Both the position numbers and the translations under genes were made by a program. The notes under the pieces are model-generated. The model had not been told where the DNA came from. It saw only the letters and a program-made list of their open reading frames with translations, and ran no database searches. This document shows positions 8,276-17,550 of a DNA stretch of 38,829 nucleotides, piece after piece. Source of the DNA: a virus; IMG/VR virus record IMGVR_UViG_3300028590_000049, positions 1-38,829 of that record. The stretch is one strand, 5' to 3'. Every line of letters begins with the position of its first letter. Position 1 is the stretch's first letter.

Positions 8276-8524
8276 GTGGGCGATCGCCAATTCAACGAGA
8301 TGGATCTGCGTTACCTGAAGTCCATGCGGGCTCCGCTGGAAGACGAACGGTTTCAGAAGGCGTACTTCGCGAAGCGCGATCGCTGGGAACGTATGCACCC
8401 GACCGGCGCACTGCCGTCCGCCAACTTGCTCGATCTGGTGTGTGACTTCGAGGACATGATCGCCCGCGAAAAGACCGAGGCGATTGCCGCCAAACCAGCC
8501 AAGAAACTTGAGAAAGTCGCCTAG
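8276..8524 (+). CDS. Hypothetical 82-aa protein
   Basis: Start GTG 8276, chosen because AAAGGAG (8263-8269) lies 6 nt upstream; the in-frame TTG at 8270 abuts the Shine-Dalgarno. Charged helical protein with a Lys/Ala-rich tail (AAKPAKKLEKVA). Its stop TAG overlaps the next gene's GTG (TAGTG), implying coupling. Position between decoration protein and head-tail adaptor suggests a small structural or assembly role. Not recognised. Confidence 0.6.
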   Translation: MGDRQFNEMDLRYLKSMRAPLEDERFQKAYFAKRDRWERMHPTGALPSANLLDLVCDFEDMIAREKTEAIAAKPAKKLEKVA

Positions 8525-9519
8525 TGACCGCCAACTCTCTAGCCGTGAGCTACACAGACCTCCAATCGGAGGTGGCGCTAGCGCTCGGCTGGAACCCAAC
8601 GGCGGCGAGCTGGACACCGGCGCAGACCAATTCACTCTGGCCGCGAATCAACAAGAAGGCGCTGTATCAAGCGTACTTCCCCGAGCCGTTCCCCGATGAG
8701 CGCGTGGGCCACGGCTGGAGCTTCCTCAAGCCGCGCGGCTCGCTGACGCTGAATGCCCCCTACTCGACTGGCACGGTCACGATTGTCGCTGGAGTGGCGA
8801 CACTGGCAGCCGGAACGTGGCCTAGTTGGGCGGCGTCCGGCGATCTGTGGGTGGGGACTGGCCGCTATCCGGTCAACACTCGTGACAGTAACAGCCAACT
8901 AACGCTGGTTGATACGTCGGTGACGGCGAGCGCTGGCACGTCGTACCGTTTGATCCAGCACGCCTACGACCTGCCGAGCGACTTCCAGCGGATGCTGTCG
9001 AACGCGCTCACCTATCGCCGCGATCAATCGGCGTGCGGGACGATTGAACTTGTTCACCCCGGCGACCTGATGCGGGCTGACCGCGACGGAAGCGAGGGTA
9101 CGCCAACCAAGGCAGCGGTGACGCCCGTGGCGCCCACGGCGACTGACGATGCCCGCTGGGTATTGCAGTTCGCCGACCCGTTGCCAAACCAAGCCTTCGT
9201 AGTTGAGTACGACTACGAGGCGTCACCGCCGCTCCTCGATGGAACCGGCGTCAAGGTCTACCCCTACGGCGGCCCACCGTTCTCGCGCATGTTCCTAGCG
9301 AGCTACATCGACGCGGCTTACCAAACCATCCGCGACAGCATGGAGATGCACGGCCCATTCCTGGAGGCGTTGCGGCAAGCGGTGATGTACGACCGCGCCG
9401 CGCACGCCCCGCACACGATGGGATTCGGAGCGCGCAGCAAGGGCTCCCGTCAGTTTGATTACTCACGCCAGCGCGTCTCGTCCTACCGCGGCTATGACTT
9501 TACCGAACTAACCTCTTAA
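8524..9519 (+). CDS. Probable head-tail adaptor protein
   Basis: 331 residues from GTG 8524, translationally coupled to the previous gene. The N-terminus (YTDLQSEVALALGW...) and the segment HAYDLPSDFQRMLSN (about 148-162) resemble podoviral adaptor or tail-tubular proteins that bind under the portal. The C-terminal part (DAAYQTIRDSMEMHGPFLEALRQAVMYDRA, about 268-297) is helical and could insert in the portal ring. The centre is beta-rich (about 75-145). The order portal, capsid, adaptor, nozzle supports this. The exact family is not certain. Confidence 0.5.
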   Translation: MTANSLAVSYTDLQSEVALALGWNPTAASWTPAQTNSLWPRINKKALYQAYFPEPFPDERVGHGWSFLKPRGSLTLNAPYSTGTVTIVAGVATLAAGTWPSWAASGDLWVGTGRYPVNTRDSNSQLTLVDTSVTASAGTSYRLIQHAYDLPSDFQRMLSNALTYRRDQSACGTIELVHPGDLMRADRDGSEGTPTKAAVTPVAPTATDDARWVLQFADPLPNQAFVVEYDYEASPPLLDGTGVKVYPYGGPPFSRMFLASYIDAAYQTIRDSMEMHGPFLEALRQAVMYDRAAHAPHTMGFGARSKGSRQFDYSRQRVSSYRGYDFTELTS

Positions 9520-9534
9520 CTCTACGGAGTCACC

Positions 9535-10428
9535 ATGAGCACTGGACATCGTTTCCTCACCGACTACGGCAAGGCGCTTGGGCCTGGCGGCAATCACACG
9601 ATTCTTGCTCCGTCTAGCGGCGGGACGTTTGAGCAGAAAGGCATGGCCTACGGCACGGCGACGGTTGGCGCCGGAACTTACATTCTGCCCGACGACGGCC
9701 TTCCGATGATCGTGCGCGCAACCGGGGCTGTTGTTATCAACAGCGAAGCCAGCGTAATGGTTACCACTCTGGCCGATGGGCAAGCCGCGATCTTCCTCCC
9801 GCTAACCAGCACGACATGGTCGGCCGTTATCCTTGACACTGGGGCGTCAGCTTCGCTCAAGGAACTGGAGGCGACGCTCACGACTCAGTACGGATACATC
9901 TACATTCCGCTCACGTCATGGCGCGAAGTCGTCAGCAACGACGTGGCGGCGCTCGCTACGGCCGGAACCACGGGCTCCGGCGGCGTTCTCGCAACGGACA
10001 CGACTCCCACCCTGGAGTACGTCAACGGCGACACCGACAGTACGCTGCGGATGCTGTGGGCCACGTCGAACGTCGACCCGATTGTGACGCAGGTTATGCT
10101 GCCGTCGGATTGCGACATTTCAGCGGGCATCGCGTTCAAGGCGGCTGGCCTAATGAGCGGTTCGTCCAACGCCCCCGTCTTGTCACTGGACACCTACTTC
10201 TACGCGGGCGCCGCCGTCGTCACCGCCAAGGTTGAGGACGATACGACTGCCTTTGGACCGGCTCTGTCAACTGTCACGGCGTCCATCGCCACTGGCGACA
10301 TCCCGAGCACGGCAGCCGGCGTGCCGGTCTTTGCCACTATCGAAGTAACGCCGGGCGCTCACGCCACCGACACGTTGCAGATCACCGGCACCTGGATTCA
10401 GTACACCAAGAAGCTGCTGACGGCCTAA
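9535..10428 (+). CDS. Virion structural protein with a C-terminal domain common in environmental phages
   Basis: 297 residues from ATG 9535 (GGAG at 9526-9529). Two parts are visible. Residues 1-110 are a Gly/Thr-rich beta domain ([25 protein letters not shown]). Residues 117-297 form a domain I recognise from many marine and metagenomic phage structural proteins: [36 protein letters not shown], the variable strands, then [19 protein letters not shown] and a final W-x-x-Y-T-K-K. Its role is unknown; surface decoration is plausible. The TAA stop overlaps head-to-tail with the stop of the minus-strand prepilin gene (10425-10428). Confidence 0.6.
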   Translation: MSTGHRFLTDYGKALGPGGNHTILAPSSGGTFEQKGMAYGTATVGAGTYILPDDGLPMIVRATGAVVINSEASVMVTTLADGQAAIFLPLTSTTWSAVILDTGASASLKELEATLTTQYGYIYIPLTSWREVVSNDVAALATAGTTGSGGVLATDTTPTLEYVNGDTDSTLRMLWATSNVDPIVTQVMLPSDCDISAGIAFKAAGLMSGSSNAPVLSLDTYFYAGAAVVTAKVEDDTTAFGPALSTVTASIATGDIPSTAAGVPVFATIEVTPGAHATDTLQITGTWIQYTKKLLTA

Positions 10429-10850
10429 TAGCCGGGCTTCACGGTTGCGACGTAATCGACATGTCCATCTAGGAACAAGGCCAACTTCCGTTCGTGATGA
10501 ACTTCATACAAATCGCAGATGACAGTGATCTTCTCGGACGGAAGCTGAAGACGCTCCGTGATGACGATACGTCGTTCGCCGACGCAGATTTGAGAGTAGT
10601 CGAGTCCATCGTTCAGTTGGTACTCGGGGCACCGGAGTTTCTTCTGACCAGCGTTCAGGACGGGAAGTCGCTCGCCCCTTCCTTCGCGGGCGTGCATGTC
10701 GACGCCGAACTGGTGGAGATTGTGCCGGCACTCCGCCTCCCGAGCTGCGGTGCGGGCAGCCTGTACTGCCGGGAAGAGAAGACTTGCCAGCAGAGCGAGC
10801 ATTGCCATCGAAACTAGCAACTCGACCAACGTGAACCCCCGGCATTTCAT
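10425..10850 (-). CDS. Type IV pilin-like / DUF1559 (H-X9-DG) protein, phage cargo
   Basis: 141 residues from the ATG at 10850 (AAGGA 7 nt upstream on the minus strand). The N-terminus is a class III signal: basic MKCRG, then FTLVE with the cut expected between G5 and F6 and glutamate at mature position 5, followed by a hydrophobic helix to about residue 28 ([19 protein letters not shown]). The next segment [20 protein letters not shown] is the hallmark of planctomycete DUF1559 proteins, and [10 protein letters not shown] near the end is their H-X9-DG type motif. It is shorter than typical members. It is the only minus-strand gene within the virion block and has its own promoter. Probably host-derived; a role in pilus or surface change is inference. 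Confidence 0.8.
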   Translation of the reverse strand: MKCRGFTLVELLVSMAMLALLASLLFPAVQAARTAAREAECRHNLHQFGVDMHAREGRGERLPVLNAGQKKLRCPEYQLNDGLDYSQICVGERRIVITERLQLPSEKITVICDLYEVHHERKLALFLDGHVDYVATVKPGY

Positions 10851-10892
10851 CGGAGAATCCTTAACGAAAGTCAGCAGAAAAGCGGACCAACA

Positions 10893-10927
10893 GGCGCCAT
10901 TTAAGACGCAAAAAGGCGCCAAGTCAA
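10893..10927 (-). promoter_or_regulatory. Promoter of the prepilin-like gene with two GGCGCC sites
   Basis: On the minus strand: TTGACT (10927-10922), a 17-nt spacer, TTAAAT (10904-10899). Two GGCGCC palindromes lie at 10915-10920 in the spacer and 10893-10898 directly after the -10 box, 22 bp apart, i.e. on the same helix face. They look like an operator, or a 6-bp hairpin with a 16-nt loop. The predicted leader to ATG 10850 is about 40 nt. Confidence 0.55.
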
Positions 10928-10980
10928 TGGAATTTCCAACAAAATGAGGTCTTTGGGGAAATCGCCCTAAAGTTTTGAGT

Positions 10981-12507
10981 GTGCCGCAGCCCCGTCCATT
11001 CTCGATTACCTTCCCGCTGGGGGGGCTTGACAGGCAGTTTGCGATCCAGTCGCAACCGCCGTTCACGACTGCTGCGTGCCTGAACGTCTATCCGATTGAC
11101 ACCAGCACGGGGCGGGCGCGGGGCGGCGTCCGTCCCGTCCTAAAGCAGCTTGTATCGACGGGCTTTGCTCCCTACCACTGGTCGAAGATCAGCTACCTCG
11201 ACACGACGATCAAGGAAGGCGTTCTTCTTTGCAACGCGGGCGGCACCTACTCGTCGCTCGATGGCGTGACGTGGACGGAACGCATCGCCACGAACCCAGC
11301 TTCCTCTTTGGCTAGCTGCGTCGCTTACAACGGTTATATCTACCAGGCTTCGTATGGCGCGAACACGAAGCAGGCAACGGTGTTGGGCGCATCAGAAGCC
11401 GACCTGTCGAATGCTGGCGGCGGAACCGCCCCGACTGGCGCCGGAATCGTGTGGGTCCATCAGGATCGCCTCGCGCTCGCCAAGGACCATCAGATTTACA
11501 TGACGGCGGTTGGCGATGCGACCAACCACGATTACTCCGACACGACTAGTGGCGGTGCGTGGACGAACACCGGTAGCGAAGGCGGGCAGTTGGGCCATGC
11601 CGTCATTGCCGCGCTCAACCACAACTACGATATCTCGCTCGTTGGATCGACGCGATCAATCTACGCCGTCCTCGGCAACCCGCGCGTCAGCGGTACGCGG
11701 CGCGTGAGCGATTCCATTGGCCCGCTCAACAACAACTGCTGGTGCAAGGGCATCGACGCGAACGGCGACAACAGCACGTTCATTTTGAGCTACGACGGCC
11801 TCTACATGATCCCGGCCGGCGACTACTCGAAGCTGGTGAAGTTGTCGAAGAATAAGATCCCGGTGGAGATGACCGGGGTGAACCCGGCGGCCGGCGACGT
11901 GGCCTGCATCGGTTTCGACAACATGTGGTCAGGAATCTATATCACGATCAACCCCAACAGCGGGGACGACGTGAATTACTTCTACCACATCCCCACCGAT
12001 AGCTATTGGCCGCTCGCACTTCCGATTACCCCGCAAGTCTACGCCACCTTTCCCGCCGTACAGACCTCGGTTCGCTCCTCCATCCTGCCGATTGGTAGCG
12101 GCGGTAGCGTGCGGCAGTTCGACAATGCTGCCTTGCAAGGCGGATCGAACGAAAGCATCGACAGCTACTTGCTCCTCGGTCCGATTCGGTTGAGCGGAGA
12201 GGACCGCGAGGGAATGTTGGTCTCGTTGACTGCGGCGCTCGCCACCGGCAGCGAGTCGGTGAACTGGGAAGTCTACTGCGGCGACACGGCGGAAGAGGCG
12301 TACACGAAAGCGATCGCGGCTAGCACGCCCGACTTCACCGGCACGTCTTGGACCTATTCGAGCGGTCGCCACTTCAACTACCGGCAGTATCCGCGCACGC
12401 GCGGGGCGTACATGTACCTGCGGATTGCCGACGTGTCGAACGAACGGTGGCTGATCGAGGAAATCATCGGCGAGCGTGCCGATGCAGGGTGGAGGCGCGT
12501 GTCATAA
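10981..12507 (+). CDS. Probable tail nozzle / hub protein
   Basis: 508 residues from GTG 10981 (or 510 from TTG 10975; no clear Shine-Dalgarno for either, and TAAAGT at 10968-10973 sits close upstream). The short N-terminus ([28 protein letters not shown]) is typical of podoviral nozzle proteins, which begin with a small beta barrel naming the gene product and then a beta-propeller-like body. Repeated strands such as [20 protein letters not shown] and [28 protein letters not shown] fit blades of a propeller (P22 gp10 / T7 gp12 type). The C-terminal third forms another beta domain. Followed directly by the fibre gene (ATG 12508 next to TAA). Confidence 0.55.
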   Translation: MPQPRPFSITFPLGGLDRQFAIQSQPPFTTAACLNVYPIDTSTGRARGGVRPVLKQLVSTGFAPYHWSKISYLDTTIKEGVLLCNAGGTYSSLDGVTWTERIATNPASSLASCVAYNGYIYQASYGANTKQATVLGASEADLSNAGGGTAPTGAGIVWVHQDRLALAKDHQIYMTAVGDATNHDYSDTTSGGAWTNTGSEGGQLGHAVIAALNHNYDISLVGSTRSIYAVLGNPRVSGTRRVSDSIGPLNNNCWCKGIDANGDNSTFILSYDGLYMIPAGDYSKLVKLSKNKIPVEMTGVNPAAGDVACIGFDNMWSGIYITINPNSGDDVNYFYHIPTDSYWPLALPITPQVYATFPAVQTSVRSSILPIGSGGSVRQFDNAALQGGSNESIDSYLLLGPIRLSGEDREGMLVSLTAALATGSESVNWEVYCGDTAEEAYTKAIAASTPDFTGTSWTYSSGRHFNYRQYPRTRGAYMYLRIADVSNERWLIEEIIGERADAGWRRVS

Positions 12508-13722
12508 ATGCCTGCACCTAGCAACAGCAACAGTCTGACTCTCGGAAGGCCCATCATTGATACGGTCCTTATTTCCGATCCGGGCTCGCGTATTCTGTGG
12601 GAACAGATGCACGGGACGTGGATGGGTCAGGGCTGCCCTTCTCCAGCGAAAGACGGCGACACAACCTACCAAGCCCTCTACGCTCGATACATCGCCGACG
12701 AGTGGTTCATCTACGCCGGCAAGCCAACTGACCCGATGAACCCCGATTTGGTCACGTCGCCGTTCTCGGGGTCTACGTCGATCGCTGTTCTCGACGAAGG
12801 TGTTGCGCTGGGGTCGTTTGATGAGATTGATTTTGTTGGCGCGGGAGTCGTTGCAACTGATGCTGGCGGCGGCAGAGTAACTGTCACCATCGCAGGCGGC
12901 GGCGGAGCGACGTACACGGCAGGCGACGGCATCGACATTGACGGTTCAAACGTCATCTCCGCCGAGCTTTCCACCAACGGCGGGCTGGAGTTCGACGGCA
13001 GCGGGATAGCAGTCAGCATCGGCGACGGCCTGGAAATGTCGGCGAACGATATCGTCGTCAAGCCCCACACCTACATCGACGTGACTGCAAGCGGCGTGGC
13101 GGTCGACTTTACGGAAGTCGCTCACTACAGCGGTTCCGACTATCAATTCCTCATCAACGATACCGGGACGTTCGAGTGGAACACCGGCGTCGGCGGGTCG
13201 GGCATTACGTTCAGCAACGGCGGCAACGAGTTTGAGATCATCGCCGACGTTCACAACGACAGCCACGTTGGCCTTGTCGACCCGACAACCGGCGAAGACT
13301 CTGTAGCGAACGACGCCCAGATTGGCATTCTCTGGCACGAGATTGAGGGATTCGACGACGGGCGCAACCAGCTTCACGGTCACGTCGCCGACGACCCGAC
13401 CAAGCCAAAGGTAACGTGCAAGACGACCGAGGATTGGCTGGAACTGCTGGAAAGCTACGACTCCTCTAAGAGCATGGTCGTCTACAACGATTCGACCAAT
13501 GCAGGAACGGAGGGTGACGAGCGGGTTCGGTGGGTTGAGTCTCCGCAGAAGGTCATTTGGGGCCTAGACCCAGATGGAGGGCACACGATCACGACGAGCG
13601 GCACGACGCTAACGCTGACGCTCAAGGTCACTAAGTACACGTTCGATGCAGTCAACTTTGTGAGCGCCGTCGATGCGGACGTGACGGTTACCTACGAAGG
13701 AACGGAGTGTGCAACACCATAA
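12508..13722 (+). CDS. Probable tail fibre / receptor-binding protein
   Basis: 404 residues; its ATG follows the previous stop without a gap. Residues 1-75 form a putative virion-attachment part. Residues 90-180 show fibre-type repeats seen in phage fibres and collar proteins: GAGVVATDAGGGRVTVTI, YTAGDGIDIDGSNVISAEL, GLEFDGSGIAVSIGDGLEMSANDIVV. Such GDGIxI..NVIS units form beta-helical or triple-stranded shafts. The C-terminal 200 residues are a beta-rich, Asp/Thr-rich tip ending in CATP. No collagen-like repeats or chaperone domain are seen. A role in host recognition is inferred from these repeats and from the location after the nozzle. Confidence 0.6.
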   Translation: MPAPSNSNSLTLGRPIIDTVLISDPGSRILWEQMHGTWMGQGCPSPAKDGDTTYQALYARYIADEWFIYAGKPTDPMNPDLVTSPFSGSTSIAVLDEGVALGSFDEIDFVGAGVVATDAGGGRVTVTIAGGGGATYTAGDGIDIDGSNVISAELSTNGGLEFDGSGIAVSIGDGLEMSANDIVVKPHTYIDVTASGVAVDFTEVAHYSGSDYQFLINDTGTFEWNTGVGGSGITFSNGGNEFEIIADVHNDSHVGLVDPTTGEDSVANDAQIGILWHEIEGFDDGRNQLHGHVADDPTKPKVTCKTTEDWLELLESYDSSKSMVVYNDSTNAGTEGDERVRWVESPQKVIWGLDPDGGHTITTSGTTLTLTLKVTKYTFDAVNFVSAVDADVTVTYEGTECATP

Positions 13723-14462
13723 TGGCAAGCGAACTCCGTTTTCTCAACGACAAGCTGCTGTTCGACAGCGACAAGCTCGCCATGAGCGAGGACTGCTGCT
13801 GCGGGTGCGACTGCGAAGCAGAAGGAGCATCGCCAGTCGCGGGTTTCTCTTACGAACAGACCGATGACGACCCGTGCACGCTGGACTTGTTCGACGAATC
13901 AATTGCCGGTTCCTGCGGAAGTATCGTTGCGTGGAATTGGTACAAGAATGGCGTCCTTGTCAGCACAGACCAGAATCCAACTGGGGTCACCTACGCCAAT
14001 GGCGACGACTTCACTCTGGAGGTAACCGACTCCTCCGGCTGCACCGACTCAGCGGTAATGGAGGTAGTCTGCGGACAGCCGGTAGCAGAGTGTTGTACGT
14101 GCTGGGACACGACGTTGCCGAACTCGGTGAACGTGCATATCGAAGGCTACCCGAACCTCTGCGCGTTCATTAACGGAGATTACGAAGTCCCCCTAGTCGA
14201 AGGCAGTTGCGTCTACCGCGTCGAAGTTCCTCAACCAGACCCGACAGATAATATTCATATCGAAGTCTCAATGGATATCTTCCTACGAGTCACGGTGCGA
14301 CCGGCCTTCCAAATAAACTCAGACATTTTCGAGGAATCTTGCTTTGCGGGCGGCGACTGCACAACCAGAACGGCGGGTCCGATTGTCCGCTCGACGAACG
14401 CCTTCTGGACCTGCGACTTCCCCAACCTCTATCCGCCACCGACCGTAACGGTGTCGTGGTAA
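13722..14462 (+). CDS. Cysteine-rich protein with PKD-like Ig domain
   Basis: 246 residues from ATG 13722 in a TAATG overlap, with GAAGGAACGGAG (13695-13706) upstream. After a short N-terminus (LLFDSDKLAMSED) comes a cysteine cluster CCCGCDC (residues 22-28). Then a PKD-like Ig fold (about 37-117): SPVAGFSYEQTDDDPCTLDLFDES, IVAWNWYKNG, YANGDDFTLEVTDSSGC. A second cysteine group, CCTCW, lies at about 126-130, followed by a beta-rich C-terminal domain. About 20 cysteines is unusual for a virion protein and suggests disulphides or bound metal. The position after the fibre suggests a fibre partner or adhesion protein. Family for the C-terminal part not recognised. Confidence 0.6.
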   Translation: MASELRFLNDKLLFDSDKLAMSEDCCCGCDCEAEGASPVAGFSYEQTDDDPCTLDLFDESIAGSCGSIVAWNWYKNGVLVSTDQNPTGVTYANGDDFTLEVTDSSGCTDSAVMEVVCGQPVAECCTCWDTTLPNSVNVHIEGYPNLCAFINGDYEVPLVEGSCVYRVEVPQPDPTDNIHIEVSMDIFLRVTVRPAFQINSDIFEESCFAGGDCTTRTAGPIVRSTNAFWTCDFPNLYPPPTVTVSW

Positions 14463-14479
14463 AAACCCCAAGACTTCCA

Positions 14480-14788
14480 ATGCGAAGACTAGAACACCGA
14501 CGCAGGAGTGGTGCGTATGACGCCAAACTGAAAGATCGCAATGAGCAGCGGGAGCGTGCAGCCTTAAACCAGCGGACAGGCGTCCTTGGCGACGCCATCG
14601 AATCATTCCTAACCAGCCACGGCGTCACGAAAGAATGGTATATCGAATTCAAGAAAGAGCACGGGCTGCCGCCGACTTGCAACTGCGATGCTCGCCAAGA
14701 GTGGCTTAATGAGACTTCGGGCGCCCATCCCACAATAGCGAACATCGGCGTAAAATTACTCGCCGCCCTCACAAGGAAGAAGCCATGA
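14480..14788 (+). CDS. Hypothetical 102-aa protein with C-x-C motif
   Basis: 102 residues taken from ATG 14480; the open frame extends further upstream into the previous gene, but that part is clearly out-of-frame read-through. Basic N-terminus (MRRLEHRRRSG), helical middle, then PPTCNCDARQEWLNE, a C-x-C...R-x-x-WLN motif found in small phage and planctomycete proteins. The ATGA overlap at 14785 couples it to the next gene. The motif and the coupling make this a likely gene; the role is unknown. Confidence 0.55.
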   Translation: MRRLEHRRRSGAYDAKLKDRNEQRERAALNQRTGVLGDAIESFLTSHGVTKEWYIEFKKEHGLPPTCNCDARQEWLNETSGAHPTIANIGVKLLAALTRKKP

Positions 14789-15900
14789 CCAGCGCCCAAA
14801 TCAAACGCCTTCAGGACGAATCACGCGAACGATTCCGCCTGGCCAAGCGCCGCCTGCAATCGGCAGCCGGGACGGAGAACGGCTACACCTCGCGCAACAA
14901 GGGCTTCACCGACCGCAGCAGCTACACCAGCGGTGGGCTGGCGCGGGGCGAGCGCCCGATGTTCGAGGGCGAGTTCAACGTCCGTGCCGGGCGTGACCCG
15001 ACCGACGCGGAGGTGATGGCGTATATTGAGGCGACGGGGGGCGATCCGGCGGCGAAGAAGATCCAGCAGATGATGGAGCGGTCGAAGTCTGACAAGTCGC
15101 GCGAGGCGCTGAGGCAACGGTTGCAGGGGCAGGCCGGCACGCAGCAAGGGAGTTCCCTAGTCGACCAGATGCTTGCCAGCGCGAAGTCGGCCGTCGACCA
15201 AGCCAACGCGGCCAACGACGCCCGCTACGGCGAAGTGAAAGACAGCAACACCGCCCTTTACGGTCGCGTGATGGATAAGGTAGGCGACTGGGGAGGCGTG
15301 CAGTCGAAGCTCAACGAGGAGCGGGCGGCTGAGTCGTTGAGCAACCAGAAGGCGTACTTGGCGTCGCGCGGCCTCGCCAACAGCAACGTGCTTCCCGCAT
15401 TCCAAACCCGCAACGACCGTGACCTCGCACTCACCCAACAAGACCTGAGCGAGAAGAAGAGCGCCCGCGAGATCGCTTACGACATCGACCTGACGAACAA
15501 CGCGAACGCCTTCATCGAGCGCCGCAACGACATCGCGCCGGACTTGGCGCCGTACTACCAGATTGCGATGGAGCACGCCAAGAGCGGTGCGGGGCAAGCT
15601 CCAGTGGAGGCGGCGACCGGCAAGGCGAAGCTGAAGCGGCGTGGCGGTGGTGGCGGTATCGGCAGCCCAATGAACGCGCTACTCGCCTCTCGGCGCGGCG
15701 CTCAACTCCAGGCGTCACTTGGCGGGGTATATGGATACGGCACTGCCAACCAAATGGTTTCGCAGGGCAATCAACTCGCCCAGACGGCGGCCTACGGAAA
15801 TGCCCCGGTCAACTACGGACCTAGTTACTACTCCAACGCATTCCCGCACCGGCCTGGTGAGTCAAAGGACGCAGCCTACTATCGCCGGATAAACTCATAA
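14785..15900 (+). CDS. Putative internal virion (ejection) protein
   Basis: 371 residues. Highly charged and helical with long Gln/Ala/Asn-rich stretches: VDQMLASAKSAVDQANAANDA (about 125-145) and the segment SLSNQKAYLASRGLANSNVLPAFQTRNDRD (about 184-213), which resembles podoviral ejection proteins. A Gly-rich basic linker (KAKLKRRGGGGGIGS, about 277-291) precedes a small-residue tail (GGVYGYGTANQMVSQGNQLAQTAAYG). No enzymatic motif. Three long genes of this kind in a row before the integrase (14785, 16346, 17551) match the T7/P22 ejection set that is stored in the capsid and injected with DNA. Confidence 0.55.
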   Translation: MTSAQIKRLQDESRERFRLAKRRLQSAAGTENGYTSRNKGFTDRSSYTSGGLARGERPMFEGEFNVRAGRDPTDAEVMAYIEATGGDPAAKKIQQMMERSKSDKSREALRQRLQGQAGTQQGSSLVDQMLASAKSAVDQANAANDARYGEVKDSNTALYGRVMDKVGDWGGVQSKLNEERAAESLSNQKAYLASRGLANSNVLPAFQTRNDRDLALTQQDLSEKKSAREIAYDIDLTNNANAFIERRNDIAPDLAPYYQIAMEHAKSGAGQAPVEAATGKAKLKRRGGGGGIGSPMNALLASRRGAQLQASLGGVYGYGTANQMVSQGNQLAQTAAYGNAPVNYGPSYYSNAFPHRPGESKDAAYYRRINS

Positions 15901-15910
15901 GGAGACGATT

Positions 15911-16336
15911 ATGCTCTACGACAACGGAGGCATGGGCGGGCGTCCGCCGTCAATGCCCGCATACCGACCACCGGCCGCGCCGCAAACCACCAACTACCAG
16001 AATCAGGCGCTGTTTAACCTTGGCCAGATGGATAGGCGACACCCCGCCTATCACCAACTCCAGCAGGCCCAAGGGCAGAGCCACCAAAACCCGATGGAGC
16101 AGGCGGGGAGTTGGAACACGGCGTTCAGCCAACCGCAAATGTCGCTGTACTCCCAGCAGATGCGTCCGCAATACCAGTTCGGCGGCGCGGGTGGCATGAC
16201 TGGGGGCGGGATGCAGGCGATGGGATATCGGCGCCGACGCCCCATGTACGCGCGAGACATTAACGGCCGCCTCCCTGAGCAATGGGGTTACCAGCAGCAG
16301 CCTCAGTACGACCGTCCGCCGATGCAACTACGATAG
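15911..16336 (+). CDS. Gln/Pro/Gly-rich low-complexity virion protein
   Basis: 141 residues from ATG 15911 (GGAG 15901-15904). The protein is almost entirely low complexity: Met, Gln, Pro, Gly, Tyr and Asn dominate (e.g. PAYRPPAAPQTTNYQNQALF, QQPQYDRPPMQLR), with one basic patch GYRRRRPMYARD. No fold, membrane segment or catalytic motif can be seen. Gene order between two ejection-type proteins suggests a capsid-internal or flexible linker protein. The frame is convincing because it is bounded by short gaps and a good Shine-Dalgarno. Confidence 0.55.
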   Translation: MLYDNGGMGGRPPSMPAYRPPAAPQTTNYQNQALFNLGQMDRRHPAYHQLQQAQGQSHQNPMEQAGSWNTAFSQPQMSLYSQQMRPQYQFGGAGGMTGGGMQAMGYRRRRPMYARDINGRLPEQWGYQQQPQYDRPPMQLR

Positions 16337-16345
16337 GAGCCGACT

Positions 16346-17542
16346 GTGGCCGTCAATCACGTCTACGTCCCCGACCAAGGATTCGTCGCACAGGCGATCA
16401 ACGAGGCCGGCGCTGCGCAGTATCGCCAAGGCCAAGATGATCGGCTGCGCGCGATCGAGCAGTACAACGCGCAGCTAGAGCAACGGGACCAGCACTTCTA
16501 CGACAACCTGGCGTACCAGCAGGGGGCGCAGGCGCTCGACTACGCGACGAACCAGGACGCTCTTGGCCTGCGTGCCTACGAGTCTGACCAGAACCGGATG
16601 GCGGGACTGGCCGACAGTCAGATGCGCCAAGAGTACGGGCTGGCCGACACGGCGCTCCGCGGCGACATCCAGGCCCAGTTGCAAGGGCGGCAGACCGCGG
16701 GGCAGATGGCCCGCGACATGCAGAACGCGCGGCTAGAGCAAGCGATGAGCGAGCACGACGCCATTCAAAAGGCATGGCTCGACGGCGAGCACTTCACATC
16801 CGAGGACCAGTTCAAGCAGGCCAAGACGGCGTGGGAAGGGAAGTGGGGGCCGCTAGGGCTGACGTGGGGGTTGCCCGATCAGATTGCCGCGCAGCAGGCC
16901 GAGCAGAGCGACGCGGAAATGGTGGGGCAATTGGAGTCGACGTTCTTCACCAGCCAGGTGGATGGCTCGCCACTCATCCCGCAAGGGGCTGTGCAGTCGA
17001 TGCTGAAGCTGGGGATGGAGCCGAAAGAGATCGCGGCCTTGGGCGTGAAGATGCAGGCGGAGTCAACTCGGATTGCGGGGATGAAGCAGAAGGAGGGGGA
17101 GGCGGAGCGGAAGACTCAAGAGAAGATCCAAGAGAAGACCGTCACCAACGCCCAGGACACCTACAAGCATGGCCAGCAGGCGCACGGTGATTATTTGCAG
17201 GCGCAGGCCGAGCATGTCGCCAATGTTGCGGAGTACGAGAACAAAAAAGCGGCTCACTCGCTGGCGATGGAAGAGTGGGAACAGGCTAAGAAAGAATGGG
17301 CGGCCATGCCCGCACCGGGAGAGGGTAAGGTCAAGAAGCCATTCACGCAGGCTCGCCCTTCTTTTACTGACGTTCCTCCAGTAGCGCCGCTGCCGATGCA
17401 GTTTGCCGGTTCTACCGGATTCCCGGTTGCCCGTTCCGTTGCCGAAGTGCAGCAAAAACTAGCGAGCGGTGAGTGGGCCGAAGGCACGCCGTTCCTCACG
17501 CCTGACGGGCAAGTCATGTTCGCGCGACTCCGGCAGCAATAG
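16346..17542 (+). CDS. Putative internal virion protein, coiled coil
   Basis: 398 residues from GTG 16346 (TAGGAG at 16334-16339 overlaps the previous stop). The N-terminal 120 residues are Gln/Ala/Asp-rich helix (INEAGAAQYRQGQDDRLRAIEQYNAQLEQRD), and residues 240-320 form a long coiled coil (GEAERKTQEKIQEKTVTNAQDT...). A Pro-rich linker near 325-350 leads to a small C-terminal domain (AGSTGFPVARSVAEVQQKLASGEWAEGTPFLTPDGQ), a pattern often seen at the ends of podoviral internal proteins. No enzyme motif. Likely injected with the DNA together with its two neighbours. Confidence 0.5.
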   Translation: MAVNHVYVPDQGFVAQAINEAGAAQYRQGQDDRLRAIEQYNAQLEQRDQHFYDNLAYQQGAQALDYATNQDALGLRAYESDQNRMAGLADSQMRQEYGLADTALRGDIQAQLQGRQTAGQMARDMQNARLEQAMSEHDAIQKAWLDGEHFTSEDQFKQAKTAWEGKWGPLGLTWGLPDQIAAQQAEQSDAEMVGQLESTFFTSQVDGSPLIPQGAVQSMLKLGMEPKEIAALGVKMQAESTRIAGMKQKEGEAERKTQEKIQEKTVTNAQDTYKHGQQAHGDYLQAQAEHVANVAEYENKKAAHSLAMEEWEQAKKEWAAMPAPGEGKVKKPFTQARPSFTDVPPVAPLPMQFAGSTGFPVARSVAEVQQKLASGEWAEGTPFLTPDGQVMFARLRQQ

Positions 17543-17550
17543 GTACACAG

